Shown: piece by piece, positions 35,256 through 43,987 of the stretch
Numbering within the stretch: position 1 is the first letter of the stretch
Layout: every line of letters starts with the position of its first letter
NCBI GenBank assembly: GCA_047974625.1
Contig: JBKECK010000019.1
Span: forward strand, 62,001 to 126,000
Reading direction: 5' to 3'
Source of the DNA: CADEDH01 sp047974625
GTDB taxonomy: Bacteria > Actinomycetota > Acidimicrobiia > Acidimicrobiales > SZUA-35
Length of the DNA stretch: 64,000 nucleotides
Notes under the pieces: model-generated
Told to the model about the DNA's origin: nothing
Seen by the model: the letters and a program-made list of their open reading frames with translations, nothing else
Databases searched by the model: none
Translations under genes and position numbers: made by a program

Positions 35256-36371
35256 TCAGCCGGAAACGATGCGGAACTCGATGCGCCGGTTGGCCTGCTG
35301 CTGCTCGGGGGTGTCGTCGGGGCTCTGCTTGGGGCGGGACTCGCCGTAGCCCCGGGCCTCCAGGTTGTTGGTGACCCCCCGGCCGGCTAGGGCGGCCACC
35401 ACCGCGTCGGCCCGGCGCTGGCTGAGGGCCTGGTTGGCGACCTCTTCGCCCACGGTGTCGGTGTGGCCACCCACCTCGATCACCGCGTCGGGGTTGGCGG
35501 CGAGGTAGGCGGCCGCCTGGTCCACCACGGCCTCCGAGGCGGGCAGGATCTGGGCGGAACCGGAGGCGAACTCTATCGGCGCCAGGGAGTTGAGGTCGGT
35601 CTCGAGGGGGCTCGATTCCTCCAGGGTGAGGCCGGAGCTGTCGACCTCGACGTCAGCGATGCCGTCGAATCCGGAGGTCAGACGGTTGTAGAGGGCCTGG
35701 TCGGTGAGGCTGCCGGTGACGCTCAACGTCACCGGCGCGGTCACGGCGGGGTCGACGGTCAACTGGTTGTCGACCTGGCCCGCGGTCGGGTACATGGAGA
35801 CGGCCGCGGCCTCGATGGCGTCGGCGGTGGCCTGGGTGGGCACCACGCCCTCCAGGATGATCCCGCTCTGGGTGACCTGGCGGGTGACCAGGGACGGTTC
35901 ACCGGCCACGGCGGCGCCACCGGCGCCGGCCTCGCCCTCGATCTCCAGCCCGTCGATGACCTCGGTGACCCCGTCGATGTCGGCTAGGGCAGCCAGCACG
36001 GCGTCGCGCTCCGCCTCGTCGGCCACCACCCCACGGGCGGTGACGGTGGACCCGTCGATACCGAGGGCGATGTCGGTGAAGCCGGCCTCGACCAGCATGC
36101 CGTTCATCTCGATCAGGTCGAGTTCCACGATCTCTACCGTCGTCCCACCGTCGGCGGCTTCACTCACCGCCACCGCGGTCTCCGTCGAGGTGGAGAAGAC
36201 CACCCCGCCCATGGGGACCAGGAGGACGGCGATCACGGCGATTCCCACGGCGATGGCGAGCAGGGCCGGCAGTTCGTCGGGCTGCTCCTCGGCCAGCGAC
36301 GGCGCCCCTCGCGCCGGTCGACCCTCGGGAGCCGTCGTCTTCCGCTCGATGTCGTCGCTCGGTTCAGCCAT
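35256..36371 (-). CDS. BON and OmpA-domain envelope protein, ArfA-like
   Basis: A 371-residue membrane-anchored protein: cytosolic N-terminus, one membrane helix (about residues 36-58), two or three BON-like repeats (about 75-250) and a C-terminal OmpA peptidoglycan-binding domain (about 260-370) with IEVGGHTDTVG, QRRADAV and QANRRIEF. The order helix-BON-OmpA is that of mycobacterial ArfA (Rv0899), a protein needed for acid and ammonia responses. It probably ties the membrane to peptidoglycan. Confidence 0.88.
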   Translation of the reverse strand: MAEPSDDIERKTTAPEGRPARGAPSLAEEQPDELPALLAIAVGIAVIAVLLVPMGGVVFSTSTETAVAVSEAADGGTTVEIVELDLIEMNGMLVEAGFTDIALGIDGSTVTARGVVADEAERDAVLAALADIDGVTEVIDGLEIEGEAGAGGAAVAGEPSLVTRQVTQSGIILEGVVPTQATADAIEAAAVSMYPTAGQVDNQLTVDPAVTAPVTLSVTGSLTDQALYNRLTSGFDGIADVEVDSSGLTLEESSPLETDLNSLAPIEFASGSAQILPASEAVVDQAAAYLAANPDAVIEVGGHTDTVGEEVANQALSQRRADAVVAALAGRGVTNNLEARGYGESRPKQSPDDTPEQQQANRRIEFRIVSG

Positions 36372-36532
36372 GGCCCTCGATCCTCATCCGTACCACCAGC
36401 ACCCGGCCCGGTGCCGGAGCATCGCCAGCCAGGAACCATAACGGACAGATCCGCCCCCCGAGCCGTTCGACGGTCGTGCGGAGGGGAATCACCCGGCGCC
36501 GGGCCCGCAGGACCGACGCCGGGGCGTGGCCC

Positions 36533-37183
36533 CTATACCGGAGCGATCCGACCCGAGCGGAACCGCTGCTCCAGGATGACCGCCACCACGAGGGCGGCGA
36601 CCAGGGCGGCGAGCAGCACGACCACGGCGATGATCACGCCCATGACCCCACCGCTCGGCTCGGTCAGCAGTTCCGTCTGGTACGCGGTGACCGCGGCGGC
36701 CGGGGTGGGGGCGGCCATGGCCGCCGCCTGGGCGCGGGTGTTGCCGTTCTTGAGGTCGTCGGTGGCGTAGCTGGCGATCGGGCCGTCGTCGGTGAAGACC
36801 ATGGCCGCGTCGACGTCGGTAGCCTCCTGGATCCGCCGGGCGAACGCCCGGGGGTCGGGCTGCGGGTCCAACGGGGCCACCACCACCAGTTCCACACCGG
36901 CGGCGCGGGCCTCGTTGACTGCGGCCACCAGCGGAGCTTCCTCGATGTCGGTCCGCTCCGGGGCGATGTACACCCCGTCCTCGGCCAGGTCGGCGGTGAG
37001 CGCGGACGGGGCCTCGGCCCCGGCCGGGAGGGCGACGATGACGGCGACGAGACCGGTCAGGAGCAGGCCGACGACGAGGCGGGCTGCTCCTGACGGACCG
37101 GCCACCCTGGCCCGGACCGGGACCCGACGGGGGGGACGCCGCCCTGAGGTTTCAGCCCAGGAGAAACCTTCGGGTCTTGGCAT
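36533..37183 (-). CDS. TPM-like membrane protein
   Basis: About 216 residues: a basic N-terminus, a membrane helix or signal (LVVGLLLTGLVAVIVALPAGA), an outer domain (about 60-160) with GVYIAPERTDIEEAPLVAAV and ARAAGVELVVVAPLDP, then a second helix near the C-terminus (MGVIIAVVVLLAALVAALVV). The domain resembles TPM/DUF477-type modules, but the match is loose. The ATG at 37183 overlaps the end of the upstream gene by 32 bases, suggesting coupling. Confidence 0.6.
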   Translation of the reverse strand: MPRPEGFSWAETSGRRPPRRVPVRARVAGPSGAARLVVGLLLTGLVAVIVALPAGAEAPSALTADLAEDGVYIAPERTDIEEAPLVAAVNEARAAGVELVVVAPLDPQPDPRAFARRIQEATDVDAAMVFTDDGPIASYATDDLKNGNTRAQAAAMAAPTPAAAVTAYQTELLTEPSGGVMGVIIAVVVLLAALVAALVVAVILEQRFRSGRIAPV

Positions 37184-37409
37184 GGGACCCATCGTAGGCG
37201 TGGTAGAAGGCGTCGAAGGCCCTTGCCTCGTCGTCGTCGTCGGACAGGGCGAAGGCGGACGCGGTGAACGGGTCACGGCCCGCTGCGGCGGTGTCCTCGT
37301 TCACGAGCCGATCGATCAGTTCCCGCAGTTCGACGAGCTCGAGCTCGAGGGCCTCCACCTGGCGCCGGTAGCGGGCGATCACCTCGGCGTCGCCCTCATC
37401 AGGGCCCAT
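37152..37409 (-). CDS. Small coiled-coil protein, unknown function
   Basis: An 85-residue protein. Residues 8-40 (DAEVIARYRRQVEALELELV and on) form a clear leucine/glutamate coiled coil. An acidic region (LSDDDDEARAFDAFYHAY) and a basic end (KTRRFLLG) follow. The ATG at 37409 has GAGG 5 bases upstream. I do not recognise the family. It probably forms a two-gene operon with the TPM-like gene. Confidence 0.65.
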   Translation of the reverse strand: MGPDEGDAEVIARYRRQVEALELELVELRELIDRLVNEDTAAAGRDPFTASAFALSDDDDEARAFDAFYHAYDGSHAKTRRFLLG

Positions 37410-37637
37410 GGTCACCTCGAGTCGGTCGTGGCGGTGATCCGACCGTCGGCCCGTCCATCGGCCGGGCTTGGTGTCGGTTGACCGCCGAGTAGCGAGAGAG
37501 TCAGTCCCGTTCATCACCCTCGTTCAATCGACCGTCCCGCTCCGGGGATTGAGGCCCTGGACCCGAACCGGGTCGATTTCCCTAGGCCCGCCGGGCAGCG
37601 GGGCGGGCCGAACAGGCCCCTGGGCACCACGGACCAG

Positions 37638-37688
37638 GGCCTCAGCGGCCTCAAGGGGGCCTCAAGAGACGGCCTCAAGCGGGCCTCA
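37638..37688. repeat. Irregular GGCCTCA repeats at a gene end
   Basis: Five copies of GGCCTCA at 37638, 37647, 37658, 37671 and 37682. On the minus strand each is TGAGGCC, and the last one contains the stop codon of the hydrolase gene (37686-37688). The rest of the gap to 37410 shows no gene. Confidence 0.75.
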
Positions 37689-38399
37689 GTGGCCGAAGAA
37701 GGTGAGCCAGCGGTCGAGTGAGTCGACCTTGTAGGCGATGTTGCGCTGCCGGGTCTGGCCCATGGACTGGTGATCGTCGTTCGAGTATCGGTGGCCGGGG
37801 TACAGCACCGCCGTGTCCGGCACCCGGGCCAGGCGTTCGTGGAGCGAACGGAACAACTCCTCGGGGCTACCCCCGGGGAGGTCGGTGCGGCCACAGGCGT
37901 CGAGGAAGAGGGTGTCGCCCGAGACCAGGTGGTCGCGCACCAGGAAGCACTGGCTGCCGGGGGTGTGGCCCGGAGTGTGGATCAGTTCGATGTCGATCTG
38001 GCCCACCGACACCACGTCACCCGAATCGTGCCCGGTCAACGAATCGGCCTGGACGCCGGTGGTCTTGGTCACGTACTCGAGCTCGGGCCTCTGGAGGTGC
38101 ACGGGCACGTCCACATGGTCCAGCAGTTCGGCGATCCCGGCCACGTCGTAGCCCATCATCGAGCCGCCGATGTGGTCGGCGTGGTAGTGGGTGGCGAGCA
38201 CCCCGACGAGGCGCATGTCGTCCTCGGCCAGGATCCCCAGCAGATCGGCCGGGTCGTAGGCCGGGTCGACCACCACGGCCTCCCCGGTGTCCCGGTCGCC
38301 GATGAGGTAGCTGAAGTTGACCATCTGTTGGGCGATCATGTCGCTGCCCGCAAAGTCACGACCACTCAGCAGCTGGCGGAAATACAGAGGACCGTCCAT
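37686..38399 (-). CDS. Metallo-beta-lactamase fold hydrolase, glyoxalase II-like
   Basis: A 237-residue protein with the double metal site: THYHADHIGG (HxHxDH, near residue 71), HTPGHTPGSQ (metal His), SGDTLFLDACGR (bridging Asp) and YPGHRYSN (last His). It belongs to the glyoxalase II / persulfide dioxygenase-like branch, which acts on glutathione or related thiol conjugates or sulfur compounds. MVNFSYLIGD and AVVVDPAYDP are typical. The substrate is not certain. It is divergent from pheA with a 22-base gap, so promoters must overlap the two starts. Confidence 0.88.
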   Translation of the reverse strand: MDGPLYFRQLLSGRDFAGSDMIAQQMVNFSYLIGDRDTGEAVVVDPAYDPADLLGILAEDDMRLVGVLATHYHADHIGGSMMGYDVAGIAELLDHVDVPVHLQRPELEYVTKTTGVQADSLTGHDSGDVVSVGQIDIELIHTPGHTPGSQCFLVRDHLVSGDTLFLDACGRTDLPGGSPEELFRSLHERLARVPDTAVLYPGHRYSNDDHQSMGQTRQRNIAYKVDSLDRWLTFFGH

Positions 38400-38421
38400 G
38401 TCGTCACTCTACGCTCGTAAT

Positions 38422-39369
38422 GTGAGCAGACCGAACCCGCCGTCCCGGCGTGACGCCCGCATCGCCTATCTGGGGCCGGCGGGCACCTTCACCGAACAGG
38501 CCCTGCTCGGCCAGGCCGATCTGGCCGAGGCTGACCTCCGCCCCCTGCCCCGTTTCTTCGACGTGCTCGCCTCCACCGTCGACGGTGAGGTCGATCTCGG
38601 GTTCGTCGCCATCGAGAACGCCATCGAGGGCACCGTCAACATCACCCTCGACGCCCTAGCCTTCGATCACGACCTCCTCATCCAGCGGGAGGTCGTGCTC
38701 GACATCCAGCTCGAGCTGATGGCCCTGCCGGGCACGACCCTGGAGGACGTCACCACCGTGTCGAGCTTCCCGGTGGCCAACGCCCAGTGCCGGAACTTCC
38801 TCCACAAGGAACTGCCCGACGTGCCGGTCAAGGCGGCCAACTCGACGGCCGAGGCGGCCGAGGCGGCCTCCCATCAACCCGGCCTGGCCGCCATCGGGCC
38901 GGCCCGCGCCGGCGAGCTGTACGGCCTCGAGGTCCTGGCCAGCGACGTGGCCGACCACTCCGGCAACCAGACCCGCTTCCTCCTGGTCGGCACGTCCGGG
39001 ATCCCGGCCCCCACCGGCCACGACAAGACCACCGTGGTCCTCCACCAGCGGGTGGACCGCCCTGGTTCGCTGGTGGCGATCCTGGAGGAGTTCTCGGCCC
39101 GCAACATCAGCCTGTCGAACCTCACCTCCCGGCCCGTGAAACGCACCCTCGGCCAGTACTGCTTCGTCGCTGACCTGATCGGCCACATCGGCGACGACGT
39201 CGTGGCCGACGCCCTCCGGGCGGTCCGGGCCAAGCACGCCGACATCAAGTTCCTCGGCAGCTACCCGGCCGACGGGACGACGTCGTCGTCGGCCCGGGCC
39301 GAGGCCAGCCGGGCCCTAGCCGAGGCCGACGCCTGGATGACCGGCATCCGGGCCCAGATCGTCTCCTGA
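38422..39369 (+). CDS. pheA: Prephenate dehydratase
   Basis: Converts prephenate to phenylpyruvate for phenylalanine synthesis. The 315-residue monofunctional enzyme has the PDT domain (residues 10-190) beginning RIAYLGPAGTFTEQA, with the catalytic TRF motif in NQTRFLLVG, and a C-terminal ACT domain (about 205-280). In ACT the usual GALV and ESRP phenylalanine-binding motifs are GSLV and TSRP, so feedback binding may be altered. The GTG at 38422 is chosen because only a short tail precedes the conserved start. Confidence 0.96.
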   Translation: MSRPNPPSRRDARIAYLGPAGTFTEQALLGQADLAEADLRPLPRFFDVLASTVDGEVDLGFVAIENAIEGTVNITLDALAFDHDLLIQREVVLDIQLELMALPGTTLEDVTTVSSFPVANAQCRNFLHKELPDVPVKAANSTAEAAEAASHQPGLAAIGPARAGELYGLEVLASDVADHSGNQTRFLLVGTSGIPAPTGHDKTTVVLHQRVDRPGSLVAILEEFSARNISLSNLTSRPVKRTLGQYCFVADLIGHIGDDVVADALRAVRAKHADIKFLGSYPADGTTSSSARAEASRALAEADAWMTGIRAQIVS

Positions 39370-39386
39370 GCAGGCGACCGGGCCGC

Positions 39387-40319
39387 ATGCGCACGCCAGA
39401 CCAGGACCCCCGGGTCGGGGGCGGCGTGAACCCCGGGGACTTGCCCCGGCCCCTGGCCTTCGTGCTGTCCGGCGGGGGCGCCTGGGGCGCGGCCCAGGTG
39501 GGCATGATCCGGGCCCTGACCGAACGCGGCGTCCGACCCGACCTGGTGGTCGGGTCGTCGGTGGGCGCGCTCAACGGTTCGATGGTGGCCGCCGACCCGG
39601 AACGGGCCGCCGACCGGCTGACCGAGATCTGGTCAGACCTGGGGTGGCTCCGGTTGTGCGGTAACGGCAGCCGGCTCCGGGGGGTATGGAACGTGGTGCG
39701 CACGAGACGTTCCCTGGTCCACCCGTCGGGGTTCCGGGCCGCCATCGGCGCCTGGCTCCCGGTGACCACCTTCGCCCAGCTCGCCGTGCCCCTCGGGGTG
39801 GTGGTCACCGACGCGGCCACCGGTCGGCCCGAGGTCGTTACCGACGGCGCCCTGGGCCCCGCCCTGGCCGCCTCGGCCGCCATTCCCGGGGTCTTCCCCC
39901 CGGTGGCTCTGGCCGACCAGCTCTTCATCGACGGTGGGATCAGCGCCAACCTGCCGATGCGTGAGGCGGTGGCCGCCGGCGCCCGCGGCCTGATCATCCT
40001 GGACGCCGTCCCGGCCGCACCCCGACCCCCGATCGGACCGGTGACCGCGGTGTTCAACGCCACCGCGGTGTCGATCGTCAACCAGCGGTCGAGCGAACTG
40101 CCCGACGGGCCCGACCGGGCCGAGGTGCTCCGCCTTCCCGGAGTCACCCCGGCCACGTTGAGCTCGTTCGACTACAGCCGCACCGAGGCCCTCATCGACG
40201 TCGGCTACCGGTCCACCGCCGACTGGCTCGATCGTCCGGAGCCGGTCAGGACTGGGGCTCCAGATAGGTGTACGCCAGGCCCGGGAACCCGTACGACGCC
40301 TGACGGTAGAAGTTCTTGA
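39387..40319 (+). CDS. Patatin-like phospholipase
   Basis: A 310-residue lipid acyl hydrolase with the Ser-Asp dyad of the patatin fold. The oxyanion loop is LSGGGAWGAAQVGM, the nucleophile motif VGSSVGALNG (GxSxG) and the catalytic Asp in FIDGGISANLPM (DGG). It is like the RssA/YchK group. The last 25 residues overlap the 3' end of the convergent solute-binding protein gene by 74 bases and fall outside the fold. It begins 17 bases after pheA, and the two may be co-transcribed. Confidence 0.9.
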   Translation: MRTPDQDPRVGGGVNPGDLPRPLAFVLSGGGAWGAAQVGMIRALTERGVRPDLVVGSSVGALNGSMVAADPERAADRLTEIWSDLGWLRLCGNGSRLRGVWNVVRTRRSLVHPSGFRAAIGAWLPVTTFAQLAVPLGVVVTDAATGRPEVVTDGALGPALAASAAIPGVFPPVALADQLFIDGGISANLPMREAVAAGARGLIILDAVPAAPRPPIGPVTAVFNATAVSIVNQRSSELPDGPDRAEVLRLPGVTPATLSSFDYSRTEALIDVGYRSTADWLDRPEPVRTGAPDRCTPGPGTRTTPDGRSS

Positions 40320-41970
40320 CCTCGGGCGAGTAGCTCCACTGGGTCAGGACGGTCCACACCGGGATCGGGTCCATCACGTTTTCCAGGGCGTAGACCTGGA
40401 TCTCCTTGATCTTGTCGGCCCGGTCGTCGGGATCGAGGATGCCGAGCTGATCCTCGAGCATGCCGTCCAGGGTCGGATCGCTGATGTTGTACCAGTTGCG
40501 ACCGCCGTTGGTGTGCATCTGGCCCCGCAGCCATTCGTCGGGCTCCAGGAACGGCGTCTGGGGCCCGAACTGGAGGTCGTACTCCTTGTCCGGCCAGCGG
40601 CTGCCGATGTAGGTCGAGTAGTCCAGGAGCTCGAGGTTGACGTTGAGGCCGATGGCCCGCAGGTCCTCGACCAGCCACTCCGCCTGCTGGGTGTAGAGGG
40701 CCCCGTACTGTTCGGTGGCGATCATGTCCACGTCGAAGCCGTCGGGATAGCCGGCCTCGGCCAGGAGGGCCTTGGCCCCCTCCGGGTCATAGGTCAGGAA
40801 CTCGTTCCGCTGGGCCTGGTCGATCGTGTAGTCCGACATGGCCGGGGAGACGTTCGACGGGATGGTGCCACCACCCCGGATGGTCGTGCCCATGCCCTCC
40901 CGGTCGATGGCCATGGAGATGGCCTGACGGACTCGGATGTCGTTGAAGGGCTCACGGCCCATGTTCACCCCGACCTGGCCCATCCCGGCGTCGATCCACT
41001 CCCCGTGGTAGGCGTCTGGGGTGTCGGCGATGAGCTGGGCCCGGAGCTCCTTGGGGATCCCGTTGGTCATGATGTCGATCTCACCGGCGGTGAAGGCGGC
41101 CACCACCTGCTGGGTGTCGTTGATGGTCACGAGGTCGAACCCGTCCAGGTACGGCAACGGCTGCCCGTCGGTGCCCATCTCCCAGTAGTCGGGGTTGGCC
41201 ACGTACTTGGTGGAGACGTCCACCTCGCGGGAGTCGAGCATGAACGGCCCCGTCCCTATGACGGTGGTGTTGCGGTCGTAACCCTCCCCGAAGGCCTCGG
41301 CGGGCAGGATCCACATGAAGTGGCTGGCCATGTTGTTGAGCAGGGGGGCGAACGGTGCCGACAGGTGCAGCACCACGGTCAGATCGTCGGGGGTCTCCAC
41401 CGATTCGACCCGCTCCAGCAGGTTGGACTGGTGGCCACCGGCCAGGATGGCGTCGAAGGTGGCCTTCACGTCGGCCGAGGTGAACGGGCGGCCGTTCACG
41501 GGTGGTTTGTTCTGCCAGGTGACGCCCTCTCGCAGGTGGAAGGTATAGGTGAGGGCGTCGTCGGAGATCTCCCAGTCCGTGGCCAGCTCCGGTTTGAGCA
41601 CCTGCTGGGTGTACCCGATGTCGGGCCCGGTCTCGAAGGTGATCAGTCGCTGGTAGACGGGCCCCAACCGGTACTGGGTGTTGAACGACGGGGAGGTGAT
41701 CGGGTCGAGGTTCCCGATGTCGGACGGCCCGGACATGACCAGCGTCCCGCCCCGGACCGGTTCCCCGCTGCCCTCCAACTTGGCGGCGTCGTCCGGGTCG
41801 GCGCCCTCCTGTTGGGCCCGGGCCTGCTCGGCGAAGTCGGCGGTACCGGTCTCGGTCTCGGGACCGTCGGGCTCGGCCGAATCGTCCGACCCGCCCCCGC
41901 ACGCCGCGGCCAGCAGGCTGAGGACAGCCAGCAAGGCCAGGATCCTGGCCCACCTCCGTGATGTTTCCAT
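40246..41970 (-). CDS. ABC importer solute-binding lipoprotein (family 5)
   Basis: Captures the substrate, probably a peptide or similar molecule, for the importer encoded upstream. The 574-residue protein has a lipoprotein signal (ILALLAVLSLLAAAC, lipid-modified Cys near residue 24), a Ser/Asp/Glu-rich linker, then the family 5 fold with VRGGTLVMSGPSDIGNLDPI, LREGVTWQNKPPVNGRPFT and VRQAISMAIDREGM. It is the last gene of the operon, 131 bases after the permease. Its stop is overlapped by the convergent patatin gene. Confidence 0.93.
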   Translation of the reverse strand: METSRRWARILALLAVLSLLAAACGGGSDDSAEPDGPETETGTADFAEQARAQQEGADPDDAAKLEGSGEPVRGGTLVMSGPSDIGNLDPITSPSFNTQYRLGPVYQRLITFETGPDIGYTQQVLKPELATDWEISDDALTYTFHLREGVTWQNKPPVNGRPFTSADVKATFDAILAGGHQSNLLERVESVETPDDLTVVLHLSAPFAPLLNNMASHFMWILPAEAFGEGYDRNTTVIGTGPFMLDSREVDVSTKYVANPDYWEMGTDGQPLPYLDGFDLVTINDTQQVVAAFTAGEIDIMTNGIPKELRAQLIADTPDAYHGEWIDAGMGQVGVNMGREPFNDIRVRQAISMAIDREGMGTTIRGGGTIPSNVSPAMSDYTIDQAQRNEFLTYDPEGAKALLAEAGYPDGFDVDMIATEQYGALYTQQAEWLVEDLRAIGLNVNLELLDYSTYIGSRWPDKEYDLQFGPQTPFLEPDEWLRGQMHTNGGRNWYNISDPTLDGMLEDQLGILDPDDRADKIKEIQVYALENVMDPIPVWTVLTQWSYSPEVKNFYRQASYGFPGLAYTYLEPQS

Positions 41971-42101
41971 CTTTTCCGCTCCCTTGTTGGTTCTGACGGT
42001 TCGCAGCCCGGGCGCGCCCCAGGGTTCGGGCCTGCGCTTGCGCCGGATGTCGGTTCGGGCCGGGCGTCGAGACCGGGACGCGTCAGGCCGCGGTTGCCCG
42101 C

Positions 42102-43034
42102 TCAGCGCACGAGCTTCGGATCCAGATGGTCACGCAGGGAGTCGCCGAGGAGGTTGAACGCCAGCACGGCCAGGCTGAGCGCGGCCCCGGGGAACAGGAC
42201 CCCCCACCACGCCACCCGGGTGTACTCACTGGCCCGGGACAGCATCTGGCCCCACGACGGATCGGTGATGGGCGCACCCATGCCGAGGAAGCTGAGGGCG
42301 GCCTCAGCGATGATGGCCTGACCGAACGTCAGACTGGCCAGGATGATCAGGGGAGCCACGATGTTGGGGATGCCGTGGCGGCGGATGGTCCGCCACGGGG
42401 TGGATCCGAGGGCGTCGGCGGCCACCACGTACTCAGCGTTCTTGACCCGCAACATCTCACCCCGGGCGATCCGGGCGAACCGGGGGATGTAGACCACGGC
42501 CAAGGCCACCACCACATTGCGGAGGCTGGAACCCATGAGGGCCACGATGAACAGGGCCAAGATGATCACCGGGATCGACATCACCGCGTCGACCACCCGC
42601 TGGATGATCTGGTCGACGGCACCGCCGAAGAAGCCGGACACGGCCCCGAGGATGGTGCCGAACACGGAGGCCACGACCACGGTGGTGGTGGCCACGATCA
42701 GGGAGATCCGCGAGCCGTACAGCACCCGGCTGTAGATGTCACGGCCCAGTTCGTCGGTGCCGAAGAGGTGGTCCATCGACGGCGGGTCGAGCTGGCTCCG
42801 CCGGCCCAGCATGTTGGGGTCCTGGGTGGCCAGCATCGGGGCGAAGATGGCGGCCAGCAGCATGATGAGGATGATCACCGCCGAGATCACGCCCAGCGGC
42901 TGGCTCTTCACGAAGTGCTTGAGACTGAACCAGAAGCGGCCCCAACGACCGGTCGGACTCGTGGTGGTGGCGGCATCCGGCTCCGGTGCCGACGACGGAA
43001 CCGGAGGGACGAGATCCTCGGTGACAGCGGTCAT
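42102..43034 (-). CDS. Peptide-type ABC importer permease (DppC-like)
   Basis: A 310-residue inner-membrane permease with about six helices and an N-terminal cytosolic extension. It has FGTDELGRDIYSRVLYGSRI and the EAA loop AEYVVAADALGSTPWRTIRR, which docks on the ATPase. The C-terminal LGMGAPITDPSWGQML and VLAFNLLGDSLRDHLDPKL are typical of DppC/OppC. The ATG at 43034 lies 2 bases after the DppB-like stop. Confidence 0.95.
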   Translation of the reverse strand: MTAVTEDLVPPVPSSAPEPDAATTTSPTGRWGRFWFSLKHFVKSQPLGVISAVIILIMLLAAIFAPMLATQDPNMLGRRSQLDPPSMDHLFGTDELGRDIYSRVLYGSRISLIVATTTVVVASVFGTILGAVSGFFGGAVDQIIQRVVDAVMSIPVIILALFIVALMGSSLRNVVVALAVVYIPRFARIARGEMLRVKNAEYVVAADALGSTPWRTIRRHGIPNIVAPLIILASLTFGQAIIAEAALSFLGMGAPITDPSWGQMLSRASEYTRVAWWGVLFPGAALSLAVLAFNLLGDSLRDHLDPKLVR

Positions 43035-43036
43035 CC

Positions 43037-43987
43037 TCAGCTCTCCCTGATTCGGGGGTCGATCCAGCCGTACGCCACGTCGACCGCGATGTTGACCATT
43101 ACGAAGACGCTGCCGTATAGCACGGCGGCGGCCTGGATCACGGGGTAGTCCCGCTGGTTGGCGGCGGTGTACACCATCCGCCCGATTCCCGGCAGCCCGA
43201 AGATGTTCTCCAGGATCACCGTGCCACCCAGGAGGGCCCCCACCTGGAGACCCAGCAGGGTGACGATCGGGATCATCGAGTTGCGCAGGGCGTGCTTGAA
43301 GTTGACCACCCGCTGGGTGGCCCCCTTGGCCCGGACGGTGCGGATGAAGTCCGACCCCAGCACCTCCAACATCGAGGACCGGGTGAGGCGAGCGATGGCC
43401 GCCGCCACCCCGACCCCGAGGGCGATGGCGGGAAGGGCCATCTGCTGCAGGTTGACCCACGGATCCTCGGTCAGGCTCCGGTAGCCGAGCGGGGCCACCC
43501 AGTTGAACGCCGCCGACAGGAACGTGATCATCAGCAGGGCCAGGAAGAAGTTCGGGATCGACAGCCCAAACACGGAGGTGACCCGGAGGATGTTGTCGAC
43601 CGCGGAGCCCCGCCGGATGGCGGAGGCCACCCCCACCAGCAGTCCGAGGATGATGGCGATCACGATCGCCATCAGGGCCAGCTGGAGGGTGACCGGGAAG
43701 CGCTCGGCGATCATGCCGCTCACCGAGCGCCGCTCCCACAACGAGTCGCCCAGGTCGCCGCGGACCACCCCGCCAAGCCAGGTCGCGTACTGCTCGTAGG
43801 CCGGCTTGTCCAAGCCGAGCTGGGCCTCGATCTCCGCCATCCGCTCCGGTGACACCGATCCGGCGTCGGCCAGCTGGAGCCGGACCACGTCGCCGGGAAC
43901 CGCCCGCATCACGAAGAACAGCACGGTCGAGAGCAGAAAGATGACCAGCAGGCCGGACAGGAACCGGCGGACCACGAACTCGATCAT
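43037..43987 (-). CDS. Peptide-type ABC importer permease (DppB-like)
   Basis: A 316-residue permease with about six helices. It starts MIEFVVRRFLSGLLVIFLLS and has the DppB features VMRAVPGDVVRLQL, FGLSIPNFFLALLMI, the EAA loop DFIRTVRAKGATQRVV and the end AYGWIDPRIRES. The ATG overlaps the ATPase stop (ATGA), so translation is coupled. Confidence 0.95.
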   Translation of the reverse strand: MIEFVVRRFLSGLLVIFLLSTVLFFVMRAVPGDVVRLQLADAGSVSPERMAEIEAQLGLDKPAYEQYATWLGGVVRGDLGDSLWERRSVSGMIAERFPVTLQLALMAIVIAIILGLLVGVASAIRRGSAVDNILRVTSVFGLSIPNFFLALLMITFLSAAFNWVAPLGYRSLTEDPWVNLQQMALPAIALGVGVAAAIARLTRSSMLEVLGSDFIRTVRAKGATQRVVNFKHALRNSMIPIVTLLGLQVGALLGGTVILENIFGLPGIGRMVYTAANQRDYPVIQAAAVLYGSVFVMVNIAVDVAYGWIDPRIRES

